Positions 17,773-24,930 of a stretch of DNA of 32,453 nt are shown piece by piece (position 1 is the stretch's first letter; each line of letters opens with the position of its first letter). Origin of the DNA: GCA-2715965 sp047608975 (GTDB lineage Bacteria > Verrucomicrobiota > Verrucomicrobiia > Limisphaerales > JAYPXF01). A program made the translations under genes and the position numbers. The stretch spans positions 1-32,453 of the forward strand of contig JBLFYM010000070.1 in the NCBI GenBank assembly GCA_047608975.1, read 5' to 3'. The notes under the pieces were generated by a model. It did no database searches and was not told the DNA's origin. It saw only the letters and a program-made list of their open reading frames with translations.

Positions 17773-18141
17773 ATGAGCAAGACGATCATGACCGTAGACG
17801 ACGCCTCCATCATCCGGAAGAGGGTATCCTTTACCCTCCAGTCGTCAGGCCATCGCGTATTGGAAGCGGGCGACGGCTTGCAGGCGCTTGATATTGTCAG
17901 GAAGGAGCGGGTCGACCTGATTCTCAGCGATATCAACATGCCGAACATGGACGGCATCGAATTTACCCGGCAGGTGCGCACGCTGCCGGAATACAACTCT
18001 GTTCCGATCATACTTCTCACCACCGAGTCCGAACCGGGCAAGAAGGCTGAAGGCCGCGCTGCCGGTGCCAGTGGTTGGATCGTCAAACCGTTCAAGCAGG
18101 ATCAGCTCCTCGCCCTGATTGCCAAAGTGCTGCTCAACTGA
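17773..18141 (+). CDS. Single-domain CheY-like response regulator
   Basis: A 122-residue receiver domain with no output domain. The acidic pair is D9/D10, the phosphoacceptor D53 lies in LILSDINMPNMDG, the switch threonine is in LLTTES (T83/T84) and the conserved lysine is K105 in GWIVKPF. The GWIVKPF form is common in chemotaxis and type IV pilus CheY proteins. It would be phosphorylated by a histidine kinase encoded elsewhere and would act by protein binding, for instance at a flagellar or pilus motor. The ATG at 17773 starts MSKTIMTVDD; a longer in-frame start at 17692 would fall across the sigma-28-like promoter and is less likely. No Shine-Dalgarno is visible. A possible flagellar-class promoter supports a motility role. 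Confidence 0.9.
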   Translation: MSKTIMTVDDASIIRKRVSFTLQSSGHRVLEAGDGLQALDIVRKERVDLILSDINMPNMDGIEFTRQVRTLPEYNSVPIILLTTESEPGKKAEGRAAGASGWIVKPFKQDQLLALIAKVLLN

Positions 18142-18155
18142 GCCGTCCCCGTAAC

Positions 18156-18220
18156 CCGCGCCTTGCCGTGCCGTGCCGTGCCGTGCCGTGCCGTGCCGTG
18201 CCGTGCCGCGCCTTGCCGGA
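18156..18220 (+). repeat. CCGTG pentanucleotide array with duplicated flanks
   Basis: Eight perfect CCGTG units occupy 18166-18205. On both sides stands the same 10-mer CCGCGCCTTG (18156-18165 and 18206-18215). The array begins 14 bases after the stop of the receiver gene and lies in no credible coding frame. Its right end folds into CGCCTT/AAGGCG (18209-18225), which could serve as a terminator stem without a T-run. Slippage would be expected to change the copy number. Confidence 0.85.
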
Positions 18221-18270
18221 AGGCGAATTCGTCAAGATAGGACTGCAAATGGGCCGGCCGGATTTTTAGG

Positions 18271-18298
18271 TAAACCAGCCTCATGGAACTGCCGATAA
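18271..18298 (+). promoter_or_regulatory. Second sigma-28-like promoter
   Basis: TAAACCAG (18271-18278), a 12-base spacer and a perfect GCCGATAA (18291-18298). The TAAA core of the -35 is kept, but the spacing is one base longer than the consensus. It points to the 34-codon reading frame at 18352, giving a leader of about 47 bases. The same AACTGCCGATAA/ACTGCCGATAA core precedes the CheY-like gene. Confidence 0.45.
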
Positions 18299-18351
18299 CA
18301 AAGTGAGGGAGACGATCAGCCTCCCTTTACCTCCATTGAAACGGACGGACC

Positions 18352-18456
18352 ATGAAACTGAGTTTCACATACATCGACCGACTGCTCGTGACGATCATCA
18401 TCGCCTCCGCGACCCTCACTGTGATTCTCACAGCCTCGGCAGTGGCTGGCATCTGA
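18352..18456 (+). CDS. Candidate 34-residue single-span membrane peptide
   Basis: The frame starts MKLSFTYIDRLL and continues as an uninterrupted hydrophobic stretch rich in Ile, Thr, Ala and Val (VTIIIASATLTVILTASAVAGI), long enough for one membrane helix, with the few charged residues near the N-terminus. There is no strong ribosome binding site (GGACGG lies close to the ATG). Support comes from the sigma-28-like promoter 50 bases upstream and from its position between the receiver gene and the convergent MATE gene. I know no family for it. It could be a small motility-regulated membrane protein or a chance frame. Confidence 0.4.
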   Translation: MKLSFTYIDRLLVTIIIASATLTVILTASAVAGI

Positions 18457-18524
18457 TCGGGACCATTTTCTACGGCCAATCGCTCTGCGGATTTGAGCAG
18501 GCTATTTGAAAAACAGGGAGGTAG

Positions 18525-19889
18525 CTACGAAGGTTGAACGGTACGCGCGTAAAAGCGCCAACTGAGCAGACCCGCCGCCAGTCCCAGTCCAGCTGCCAGC
18601 CCAATCCAGATTCCAACGGCACCCAGTTCGTAACGGAACGCCGTGAGGTAACCCACCGGCAACGCGACCGCCCAATACGAGATCGCGGCGATCAAGGTAG
18701 GAAGACGGACGTCGCTCATCCCGCGCAAGGCGTTGATCAAAACGACCTGCGTGCCGTCCGCCAATTGGAAAACTGCAGCGACCACCAGCAATCTCGCAGT
18801 CAGGTCAATCACCTCCTGTGAGTGCACGAACCATCCGGCCATCGTCGCCCCACCGAATACAAATCCGATCGCACAGACAGCCATCAGCGAGAGCGCAATC
18901 AGCAGACCACCGCTGGTGATTCGCCAGACGCGGCCCCGCAGTCCGGCCCCCCAGGCGTGGCCGGCCCGAATCGAAACCGCCAGTCCCACACTGAGTGCCG
19001 CGATGAAGGTCGTGGAGGCACAAGTCATCGCGATCTGATGCGCCGCAATCGCCTCGGCACTGATCCAGCCGACCATCAACGCGCCCGCGACAAATCCGCC
19101 GATTTCAAACAGGTGTTGCAGGCCGACCGGGATGCCCAGTCGGCCGAGCGAGACCACGCGGGACCACGCCCATCCGACCAGCCAACGTCGGGGCCGGAAG
19201 CGCGCCAGCCGTTTCGATCGGAGCACGTAGACGATTGAAGCCACCGCCATCCACGAACGGGCAACCAAGGTTGCGATTCCGGCACCTTCCAGACCCATTG
19301 CCGGAGCGCCCAGATTGCCGAAGATGAGCACCCAGTTCAGGAACACGTTCAGTAACACCCCACCGATCAGGATCAGCATCGGTGGCCAGGGGTTGTTCAG
19401 GGCTTCGCTGAATCCTTTGATGCCGTGCGAAATCAGCACCGGCAGCAGCGACCAGCCAAACAACAGCAGATACGTGCGCGATGCCGTCACCACCTCCGCC
19501 GGTTGTCCAAAGTGATGCAGATGATCGGCGAGCCAGGTCAGACTCAGCGCCGTAAGCAACCCGGTGGCCACCGCCAGCAACAGACCGTGCCGCAGCCATT
19601 CCGCCGCATCGTCCGCCCGGTTGGCCCCGTAGGCCTGGGCGGTCAGAACCGAAATGGATCCCAACATGCCGATGCCGGTGATCAACGGAACATGGGCGAC
19701 CGTGTTCACCAGGGCGCAGGCGGCGAGTGGCAGAACGCCCACGTGGCCGACCATCGCGGTGTCCGCGATCCCTAACAGCATCTGCCCGACCATGCCGAAG
19801 ATGATCGGCAGGGCCAGTTTCAGCGTGCGCCGCAACTCAATGCGCCAACGCAATCCGCGCAGCTGGTTGGAGGTCAGGGGCAGGGCCAT
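18525..19889 (-). CDS. MATE family efflux transporter
   Basis: A 454-residue multidrug and toxic compound extrusion protein with about twelve helices in two homologous halves; it exports organic cations or metabolites using a Na+ or H+ gradient. ALPIIFGMVGQMLLGIADTAMVGHVG is the N-terminal family signature, and VGLQHLFEIGGFVAGALMVGW opens the second half. The ATG at 19889 was chosen because the upstream in-frame extension overlaps the end of the EamA gene and is not membrane-like. Only 4 bases separate it from the EamA stop, so it is the third gene of a likely 69-residue protein-EamA-MATE operon. No terminator with a T-run is visible in the 68 bases between its stop and the convergent peptide. 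Confidence 0.9.
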   Translation of the reverse strand: MALPLTSNQLRGLRWRIELRRTLKLALPIIFGMVGQMLLGIADTAMVGHVGVLPLAACALVNTVAHVPLITGIGMLGSISVLTAQAYGANRADDAAEWLRHGLLLAVATGLLTALSLTWLADHLHHFGQPAEVVTASRTYLLLFGWSLLPVLISHGIKGFSEALNNPWPPMLILIGGVLLNVFLNWVLIFGNLGAPAMGLEGAGIATLVARSWMAVASIVYVLRSKRLARFRPRRWLVGWAWSRVVSLGRLGIPVGLQHLFEIGGFVAGALMVGWISAEAIAAHQIAMTCASTTFIAALSVGLAVSIRAGHAWGAGLRGRVWRITSGGLLIALSLMAVCAIGFVFGGATMAGWFVHSQEVIDLTARLLVVAAVFQLADGTQVVLINALRGMSDVRLPTLIAAISYWAVALPVGYLTAFRYELGAVGIWIGLAAGLGLAAGLLSWRFYARTVQPS

Positions 19890-19893
19890 TGTT

Positions 19894-20832
19894 TCATTCG
19901 GTTTCCTCGACCGGTTGAGTCCCGATGGTTTTGCGGGGAACGGCCTGATGCGAGATGATGAGATATACCGCGACCACAATCAACGCGGTGGATGCGAGGA
20001 GTTTCAGCGAAAACGGTTCCGCACCCAACGTACAGCCGAGCACTACCGCAATCAGCGGATTGACAAACGCATAGGTGGAAACCCGTGCGGGTGTGGACGC
20101 CTGCAACAGCCAGACATAGGAGGTGAAAGCAATGAGTGATCCGAAGATCGTCAGATACGTCCAGGCAAGCCATGAGCTGGCGCTGACCTGGGAAAGTTGA
20201 AATTCTGTTCCTTCGCCGCGGATCAGCGCGAAGACGAAGATGAGGAATCCCGCGCAGGACATCTGGATGCCCACCGTCATCATCGCCGAATCAGTTTTGT
20301 TCGCCCGGCGGCTGAACAATGAACCCAGTGCCCAACACAGGGTGGCACCGACGGTGACCGCCACGCCCACCACATCCAAAGGTTCATTCGCATAGCCGCG
20401 ACCGTTGGCGACCAGCAACCCCACGCCGGTAAAGCCGACGATCAATCCTGTGAACACGCGCCAGGTCGGACGGGTCTGGACCCAGGAGAAAACGATCAGC
20501 CAGACCGGGACCATGGCGGCCAGCAGTGCCGCGATGCTGGAGGGAACCCATTGCTCGGCCCAGGTGATTGCGCTGGTTCCCATAAACAGCATCAGCGTTC
20601 CCGCGATGCTTCCATCGCGCCATTGCTTGAAAGTGGGAATCGGACACCCCTTTGCCCAGGTCCAGGCAATGAGCAACGCCCCCGCGACGAAATAGCGGGA
20701 GCCCGACATCAGAAACGGTGGGATCGTTTCGATCGCAAAGCGGATCACCAGATAGGTGGAACCCCAGATCAGATAGATGGCCGCGTAGGCAGACAGGAGC
20801 CGGCCGCTCGACGGCGATTCAGCCGAGCTCAT
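19894..20832 (-). CDS. EamA/DMT family exporter
   Basis: A 312-residue drug/metabolite transporter with ten predicted helices in two EamA repeats. The first begins AAIYLIWGSTYLVIRFAIE, the classic opening; a second repeat follows GVAVTVGATLCWALGSLFSRR, and PARVSTYAFVNPLIAVVLG near the end is the usual signature. Relatives export amino acids, nucleobases or other metabolites; the substrate is not readable. The start at 20832 forms an ATGA overlap with the stop of the 69-residue protein, implying translational coupling; an in-frame ATG at 20847 also exists. Expression may be governed by the attenuator-like hairpin at 21067-21105. Confidence 0.88.
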   Translation of the reverse strand: MSSAESPSSGRLLSAYAAIYLIWGSTYLVIRFAIETIPPFLMSGSRYFVAGALLIAWTWAKGCPIPTFKQWRDGSIAGTLMLFMGTSAITWAEQWVPSSIAALLAAMVPVWLIVFSWVQTRPTWRVFTGLIVGFTGVGLLVANGRGYANEPLDVVGVAVTVGATLCWALGSLFSRRANKTDSAMMTVGIQMSCAGFLIFVFALIRGEGTEFQLSQVSASSWLAWTYLTIFGSLIAFTSYVWLLQASTPARVSTYAFVNPLIAVVLGCTLGAEPFSLKLLASTALIVVAVYLIISHQAVPRKTIGTQPVEETE

Positions 20833-21038
20833 GTCTTCACCTCGCATTGGCCGTGGCCGGGTGGTCGGTGAAACATGGCGTAGTCCCGCCATGCAGCGGC
20901 GATGGCCGGGCCCGGTTCGAGCCCCATGTCGCGGTATAGGGTTTCCAGGATGACGACGTTCGCCGCAGGAACGTCTACGCGGGGAATCACGGGCATGACC
21001 CGGGCCGGTATAGTTTTGATTGCGGTTGTGTTTTTCAT
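20829..21038 (-). CDS. Unknown 69-residue protein coupled to EamA
   Basis: I do not recognise this protein. It begins MKNTTAIKTIPARVMPVIPR and contains ETLYRDMGLEPGPAIAAAWR followed by DYAMFHRPPGHG; it has no signal peptide or membrane segment. Evidence that it is real: the perfect purine box AAGGAAGG (complement of 21044-21051) lies 5 bases before the ATG, the best ribosome binding site in the window, and its stop overlaps the EamA start as ATGA. An open frame continues 70 codons upstream but runs through the terminator-like hairpin. It could be a small regulator or cofactor of the exporters. Confidence 0.72.
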   Translation of the reverse strand: MKNTTAIKTIPARVMPVIPRVDVPAANVVILETLYRDMGLEPGPAIAAAWRDYAMFHRPPGHGQCEVKT

Positions 21039-21066
21039 AAATGCCTTCCTTCGCAGCGGCTTCGGG

Positions 21067-21105
21067 AAAACAAAAAACCCAGCGCCGTCCTTCAGCGATG
21101 GGTTT
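21067..21105 (-). terminator. Intrinsic terminator / attenuator in operon leader
   Basis: On the minus strand AAACCCA (21105-21099) pairs with TGGGTTT (21081-21075); inside is a G-A mismatch, then three more base pairs and a 9-base loop. The stem runs into TTTTTTGTTTT (21077-21067), a textbook U-tract. It lies only 16 bases upstream of the AAGGAAGG ribosome binding site and is not behind any gene, so it should terminate leader transcripts conditionally rather than end an upstream gene. Confidence 0.7.
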
Positions 21106-21127
21106 GGAAAATCGTATGTCTGGTGAG

Positions 21128-21196
21128 CTACCCGATGATCCTCCCGCCGCCAAATGCGCGCTTGATAACGGATGCGCGATGCCATGACTGGCACAT
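21128..21196 (-). CDS. Candidate 22-residue leader peptide
   Basis: A short frame begins MCQSWHR and ends AFGGGRIIG with TAG, whose last base is 22 bases before the terminator stem. A leader ORF followed at once by a U-tract hairpin and then by a strong ribosome binding site is the layout of translation-coupled attenuators. It has one Trp and three consecutive Gly codons but no long run of one amino acid, so the sensed signal is not obvious. A chance frame cannot be excluded. Confidence 0.4.
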   Translation of the reverse strand: MCQSWHRASVIKRAFGGGRIIG

Positions 21197-21337
21197 CACG
21201 AACACCGCTTTTGCTGCGTAATTTAGAACGACGTTTGTCATCTGCCACAATTGATGGGCGCGTTGGAACTCCGAGTCAATGAATCACTGGCGGTGGTCGA
21301 GGTATCAGGCGCGATTCCAATTGGGTGGTATATCGTC

Positions 21338-21494
21338 TGGAGGGATGAGCTTGCGAGTCCGTGGCGGTGTGCCAGTCAAAGGTGCCGGCCTGGCGGCTTT
21401 TGGCTGCGATTGCTACGTGGCGATAAACGAAACCATAGTTACTCTCATCTTCAACGCAAAGACACGCCTTCGGACTCGCAAGCTCGTCCCTCCA
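21338..21494. repeat. Inverted pair of GAGCTTGCGAGTCCG repeats
   Basis: Arms 21338-21370 and 21462-21494 are inverted copies of a 33-base element: TGGAGGGA, one variable base, then GAGCTTGCGAGTCCG, with the final TGT also shared. They enclose 91 bases with no gene. A third copy lies at 6842-6868. The pair could fold as one long hairpin or mark a small non-autonomous mobile element. Confidence 0.65.
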
Positions 21495-21712
21495 CATGGC
21501 CCGCCTGCACCCCACTTGCAAGTACACCCCGAGGCATCGCCGCGATAGGTGGACATGTGCAGGTCGCGGGAGTTGTCATTCGCATCGGTCGTTCTGAGAA
21601 TTCCATTTTAGCCAGCGGTACTCATAGTACAAGTCTTCTGGCAAGAGGTCGTCAACGGACGCTTGGAAGTTTTTTGGTGGGGGCGTTAGGATAGCGGGCG
21701 ACCGGAAGTAAT
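21495..21712. other. Upstream region of the cytochrome/DUF1553 gene
   Basis: No gene is visible. The gap from the leader ORF to 21712 holds the inverted repeat pair and a plausible sigma-70-like promoter, TTGGAA (21663-21668) and TAGGAT (21687-21692) with an 18-base spacer, about 20 bases before the three successive ATG codons at 21713-21721. GGAAG just before the ATG may be the ribosome binding site. Confidence 0.3.
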
Positions 21713-24478
21713 ATGATGATGCATTGCAACAGCTCAAAGCGTGTCCTCGGCATGTTCGCCGTCTGGACCTTGATGATCCAGGTTGTGTCGGCCGTGGATT
21801 ACGAGCGGGAGATCAGGCCCATTCTCGAAGAGAATTGCATGGGTTGCCATGGGCCGGACAAGCAGAAGTCCGAACTGCGGGTCGACCAACGTTCTAGTCT
21901 GCTGCTCGGCGGGGACAGTGGCGTGGCCAGCATTGTTCCGGGCGATCCGAAGAAGAGCCACCTGCTGGACCTGATCAAGGGCACCGATCCGGACGAGATC
22001 ATGCCGCCGAAAGGCGATCCCCTGTCCAAGGCTGACATTGCGTTGATCGAGAAATGGATCGGCGCCGGCGCGATTTGGCCCGGGCAGATGGACCAGGTGG
22101 CGAAGTTGACAACCGATCATTGGTCCTTTCAACCCGTGAAGACTCCCGCAGTGCCGGCCGGAGCGAAGAATCCGGTGGATGGTTTTCTTGCCGCCAAACT
22201 GAAGGAGGCTGGCATCACGGCCAATGGACCCGCCGATGCCCGCTCGTTGATCCGGCGTGTCTCCGTTGTGTTGACCGGGTTGCCCCCGAAACCGGCGCGG
22301 GTGAAAACTTTCGCGGAAAACTTCGCCCAGGATGCCGCCCAGGCTTACTCAGCCCTGGTTGAAGAATTGCTCGCGTCCAAACATTTTGGAGAACGCTGGG
22401 CCCAACACTGGTTGGATGTGATTCGCTGGGCCGAATCGAACGGTTCAGAAGCAAACCTCTATCGCAAGAACGCCTGGCTCTATCGCGACTATGTCGTTCG
22501 GGCATTCAACGAAGATCTTCCCTACGATCAATTCGTTCGTGAACAGATCGCCGGTGATTCGTTGGGTAGCGGCGACGCGACGGGATTTCTCGTGGCCGGC
22601 CCACACGTACCGGCGGCCACGGTCGGTCGGGAACCTTCCGCTATCCGACAGGCGCGCGCGGATCGCCTGGATGAGATCATGCAGACAGTCGGTGCCTCGA
22701 TCATGGGCGTCACGGTGGGTTGTGCGCGTTGCCACAATCACAAGTTTGATCCGATCACCATCACGGACTACTACTCGATGACCGGGGTGTTTCAGGATGT
22801 CGAATTTGGCGGCCGAATTCCCGAGTTCAAACCGGATCATCCGCGACGTCAGCGGGGTGAACAGTTGTGGAAGGGCATTGCCAAGAATCGTCGCACGCTC
22901 AAGGCGATCGGTGGTTGGGAAGAAAACTGGGGCGCGTTTCGAGAACTGCATTTCAAGCCGGTGACCACCAAGGCGATCCGTATCAGGTTCAAGATGGGCA
23001 ATGTGGGACTGGATGAACTCGAGGTCTTTGGCCCGGAGAACTACGGCGAGAATCTCGCGCTCAAGCGACGCGGCACGAAGCTTTCAGGTTTGCCGCTGAA
23101 AGGCGTGGACGGACGCAACCCGATGGGGCGGGTTCACGACGGCGAATACGGCACGATGGCGTGGCGGGCCAAGGGCGGCAAGAACGCCGCCGAGCAACCC
23201 TATGTGCAGTACGACTTTGAGGAAGCTCAGAAAATTTCCCGCCTGCGCCTCAGCAGCAATCGCGAGTATTTCTACGACACGGATTATCTCACCAAGAAGC
23301 CGTTTCTGCCGCGGTACGAATACGACGTTCACATCCTCAAGAGCGACGGCACCTGGCAGCCCTGGGTTGGCACCTGGTTCGTAAACAAGAAACTCGATCA
23401 GACCCACCCGGAGCGCAAACCCGCGCTCGCCGAGATTCAGAAACTGATCTCCACCTTGGCCGAAGAGGGGCCCCGGCCCAGTTTCGTCGGTCGCTTTGTT
23501 CGTCCGGAGGTGACCAAGGTCTTTCACCGAGGCAGCCCTGAGAATCCCCGCGACGAGGTCAATCCCGCCGCCCCGGCAATCCTCGATGGCGACCTGAAAC
23601 TCACCGGCAAAGCACCGGGTTCAAAACGCCGCCTCGAATTCGCCAAATGGATCAGCAGTGCCGACAATCCCTTGACCTCCCGCGTGATGGTCAACCGCAT
23701 CTGGCACCATGTCTTCGGCAGCGGCCTCGTTCCGACCACCAGCGACTTCGGCAAAGCCGGTGCCTTGCCGACCCATCCCAAATTGCTGGAATGGCTTGCT
23801 GCTGAATTCGTGACACCTACCCAACAGGAAGTCGCCCCGTGGTCAATGAAAGGAATGATCCAGTTGCTCGTGATGTCTGATGCCTTCCGTCGTTCCAGTC
23901 TGCCAAGTGAAGCCTCGCTGAAAGCGGATGCCAACGCCCTGATGCTCTGGCGTTACTCACCGCAACGTGTTTCTGCCGAGGTCCTACGCGATGGCATCCT
24001 CCAGGCTTCCGGCAAACTCGATACCACCATCGGCGGTCGCAGCTATCGCATTCACAACGAGAAAAAGACCTACGCCCAGTGGCAGGTCGTCGACAATCAC
24101 GGGGAACACACCTGGCGTCGTATGCTCTACCAGGAACGCATGCGCCGCGTGGATGACAAGATCTTCACCGCCTTTGATTTCCCCGACTGCGGTCAGGTCC
24201 GCGCCAAGCGGCCGGTATCCACCACCCCGCTTCAGGCGCTCAATCTGATGAACAGTGACTTCGTCGTCGAGCAGGCCCAATTCATCGCCGAACGCGTCGC
24301 AAAGGAAGCCGGTGAAGGAAATGTCGAAGGAGCCATACGCCGCGCCTTTGCATTGTTGCTCACCCGACAACCTGATCGTGACGAATTCGTCGCCGCCGTG
24401 GACATCGCGAAGGAACGTGGGCTTCACGTTGTGTGTCGCGGATTGATCAACGCCAACGAATTTGCCTTTCTGCCCTGA
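21713..24478 (+). CDS. Planctomycete cytochrome c, DUF1549 and DUF1553 protein with inserted discoidin-like domain
   Basis: A 921-residue exported protein. After a short signal segment (VLGMFAVWTLMIQVVSA) comes a PSCyt1-type cytochrome with CMGCH at 42-46 and MPPKGDPLS. DUF1549 follows (about 150-370; ERWAQHWLDVIRWAESNGSE), including a second heme-like CARCHNHKFDPI. DUF1553 occupies about 620-915 (NPLTSRVMVNRIWHHVFG, RPVSTTPLQALNLMNS, INANEFAFL). Between the two DUFs, about 390-565, lies an insert resembling an F5/8 type C carbohydrate-binding fold (KAIRIRFKMGNVGLDELEVFG ... PYVQYDFEEAQKISRLRL). Such genes nearly always pair with a DUF1501 gene, here two genes downstream. The start is one of three tandem ATGs. 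The reaction is unknown; polymer or sulfated glycan breakdown is inferred from context. Confidence 0.9.
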   Translation: MMMHCNSSKRVLGMFAVWTLMIQVVSAVDYEREIRPILEENCMGCHGPDKQKSELRVDQRSSLLLGGDSGVASIVPGDPKKSHLLDLIKGTDPDEIMPPKGDPLSKADIALIEKWIGAGAIWPGQMDQVAKLTTDHWSFQPVKTPAVPAGAKNPVDGFLAAKLKEAGITANGPADARSLIRRVSVVLTGLPPKPARVKTFAENFAQDAAQAYSALVEELLASKHFGERWAQHWLDVIRWAESNGSEANLYRKNAWLYRDYVVRAFNEDLPYDQFVREQIAGDSLGSGDATGFLVAGPHVPAATVGREPSAIRQARADRLDEIMQTVGASIMGVTVGCARCHNHKFDPITITDYYSMTGVFQDVEFGGRIPEFKPDHPRRQRGEQLWKGIAKNRRTLKAIGGWEENWGAFRELHFKPVTTKAIRIRFKMGNVGLDELEVFGPENYGENLALKRRGTKLSGLPLKGVDGRNPMGRVHDGEYGTMAWRAKGGKNAAEQPYVQYDFEEAQKISRLRLSSNREYFYDTDYLTKKPFLPRYEYDVHILKSDGTWQPWVGTWFVNKKLDQTHPERKPALAEIQKLISTLAEEGPRPSFVGRFVRPEVTKVFHRGSPENPRDEVNPAAPAILDGDLKLTGKAPGSKRRLEFAKWISSADNPLTSRVMVNRIWHHVFGSGLVPTTSDFGKAGALPTHPKLLEWLAAEFVTPTQQEVAPWSMKGMIQLLVMSDAFRRSSLPSEASLKADANALMLWRYSPQRVSAEVLRDGILQASGKLDTTIGGRSYRIHNEKKTYAQWQVVDNHGEHTWRRMLYQERMRRVDDKIFTAFDFPDCGQVRAKRPVSTTPLQALNLMNSDFVVEQAQFIAERVAKEAGEGNVEGAIRRAFALLLTRQPDRDEFVAAVDIAKERGLHVVCRGLINANEFAFLP

Positions 24479-24563
24479 GCTTCGGGCGACGAGCCAAGTC
24501 AATCTTTTGGGCAGACCTGTATCTGCGTATTCTTTGGGAGATTGACGATGAAGTGGTGAACTC

Positions 24564-24890
24564 TCATTCAGGATCAACCCGCCCATCGCTGAGTCGCTCC
24601 TGAATGAAACGACTCCACACCTCAGCCGGTTGCCAGAGCGCGTGCAGATCGACTCCCGCCTCGGCGCGTGGCACGCAATGAACCAACTCCGGCCGCTCGT
24701 CAAAAGCCTTCATCACGCCACCGAAAAACCGGAAGTGTTGCGGACTTGGCGCTTCGAAATCCACGGGGATATGGACATAGGCCATACCGAGTCCCGTCCC
24801 GATGCTCCCCTCTTCCGCCAGCGCGGAAATTGTAAATCTCAGACAGAATTCGTGGGCCCCGCTGGAGAATCTTTACGGCTGATCTCAAAA
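24564..24890 (-). pseudogene. Decayed DUF442-type (beta-lactamase-hydrolase-like) phosphatase
   Basis: The longest frame reads ISALAEEGSIGTGLGMAYVH, then IPVDFEAPSPQHF, then FFGGVMKAFDERPELVHC and ends LHALWQPAEVWSRFIQERL. As I recall the family, these match in order the acidic loop, the IPVxxEAP block, the VHC of the HCx5R phosphatase loop, and the xLWQPNEVW end. The R of HCx5R and about 20 residues after VHC are missing, and upstream a stop at 24873-24875 breaks the frame, with a SRKDSPAGPT fragment of the N-terminus in another frame. It is antisense within the cytochrome-sulfatase-DUF1501 cluster. Confidence 0.55.
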
Positions 24891-24930
24891 CGTTAGGATT
24901 TTCCTCAGCCGGCAGTAACTAATCAGCAGA

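Noticed and set aside
18156..18220. CRISPR array
   Set aside because: Units are 5 bases without spacers and there are no cas genes.
18075..18269. Small protein with a repeated AVPCR motif
   Set aside because: It is only the CCGTG array translated in one frame, overlapping the receiver gene's end.
21061..21196. A SAM-I riboswitch in the EamA operon leader
   Set aside because: TTATCAAG and GGCGG...GGAGG look superficially similar, but the conserved GGCAACC core and multi-branch layout are missing.
21039..21248. 70-residue N-terminal extension of the 69-residue protein
   Set aside because: It runs through the terminator hairpin; the strong ribosome binding site supports the internal ATG at 21038.
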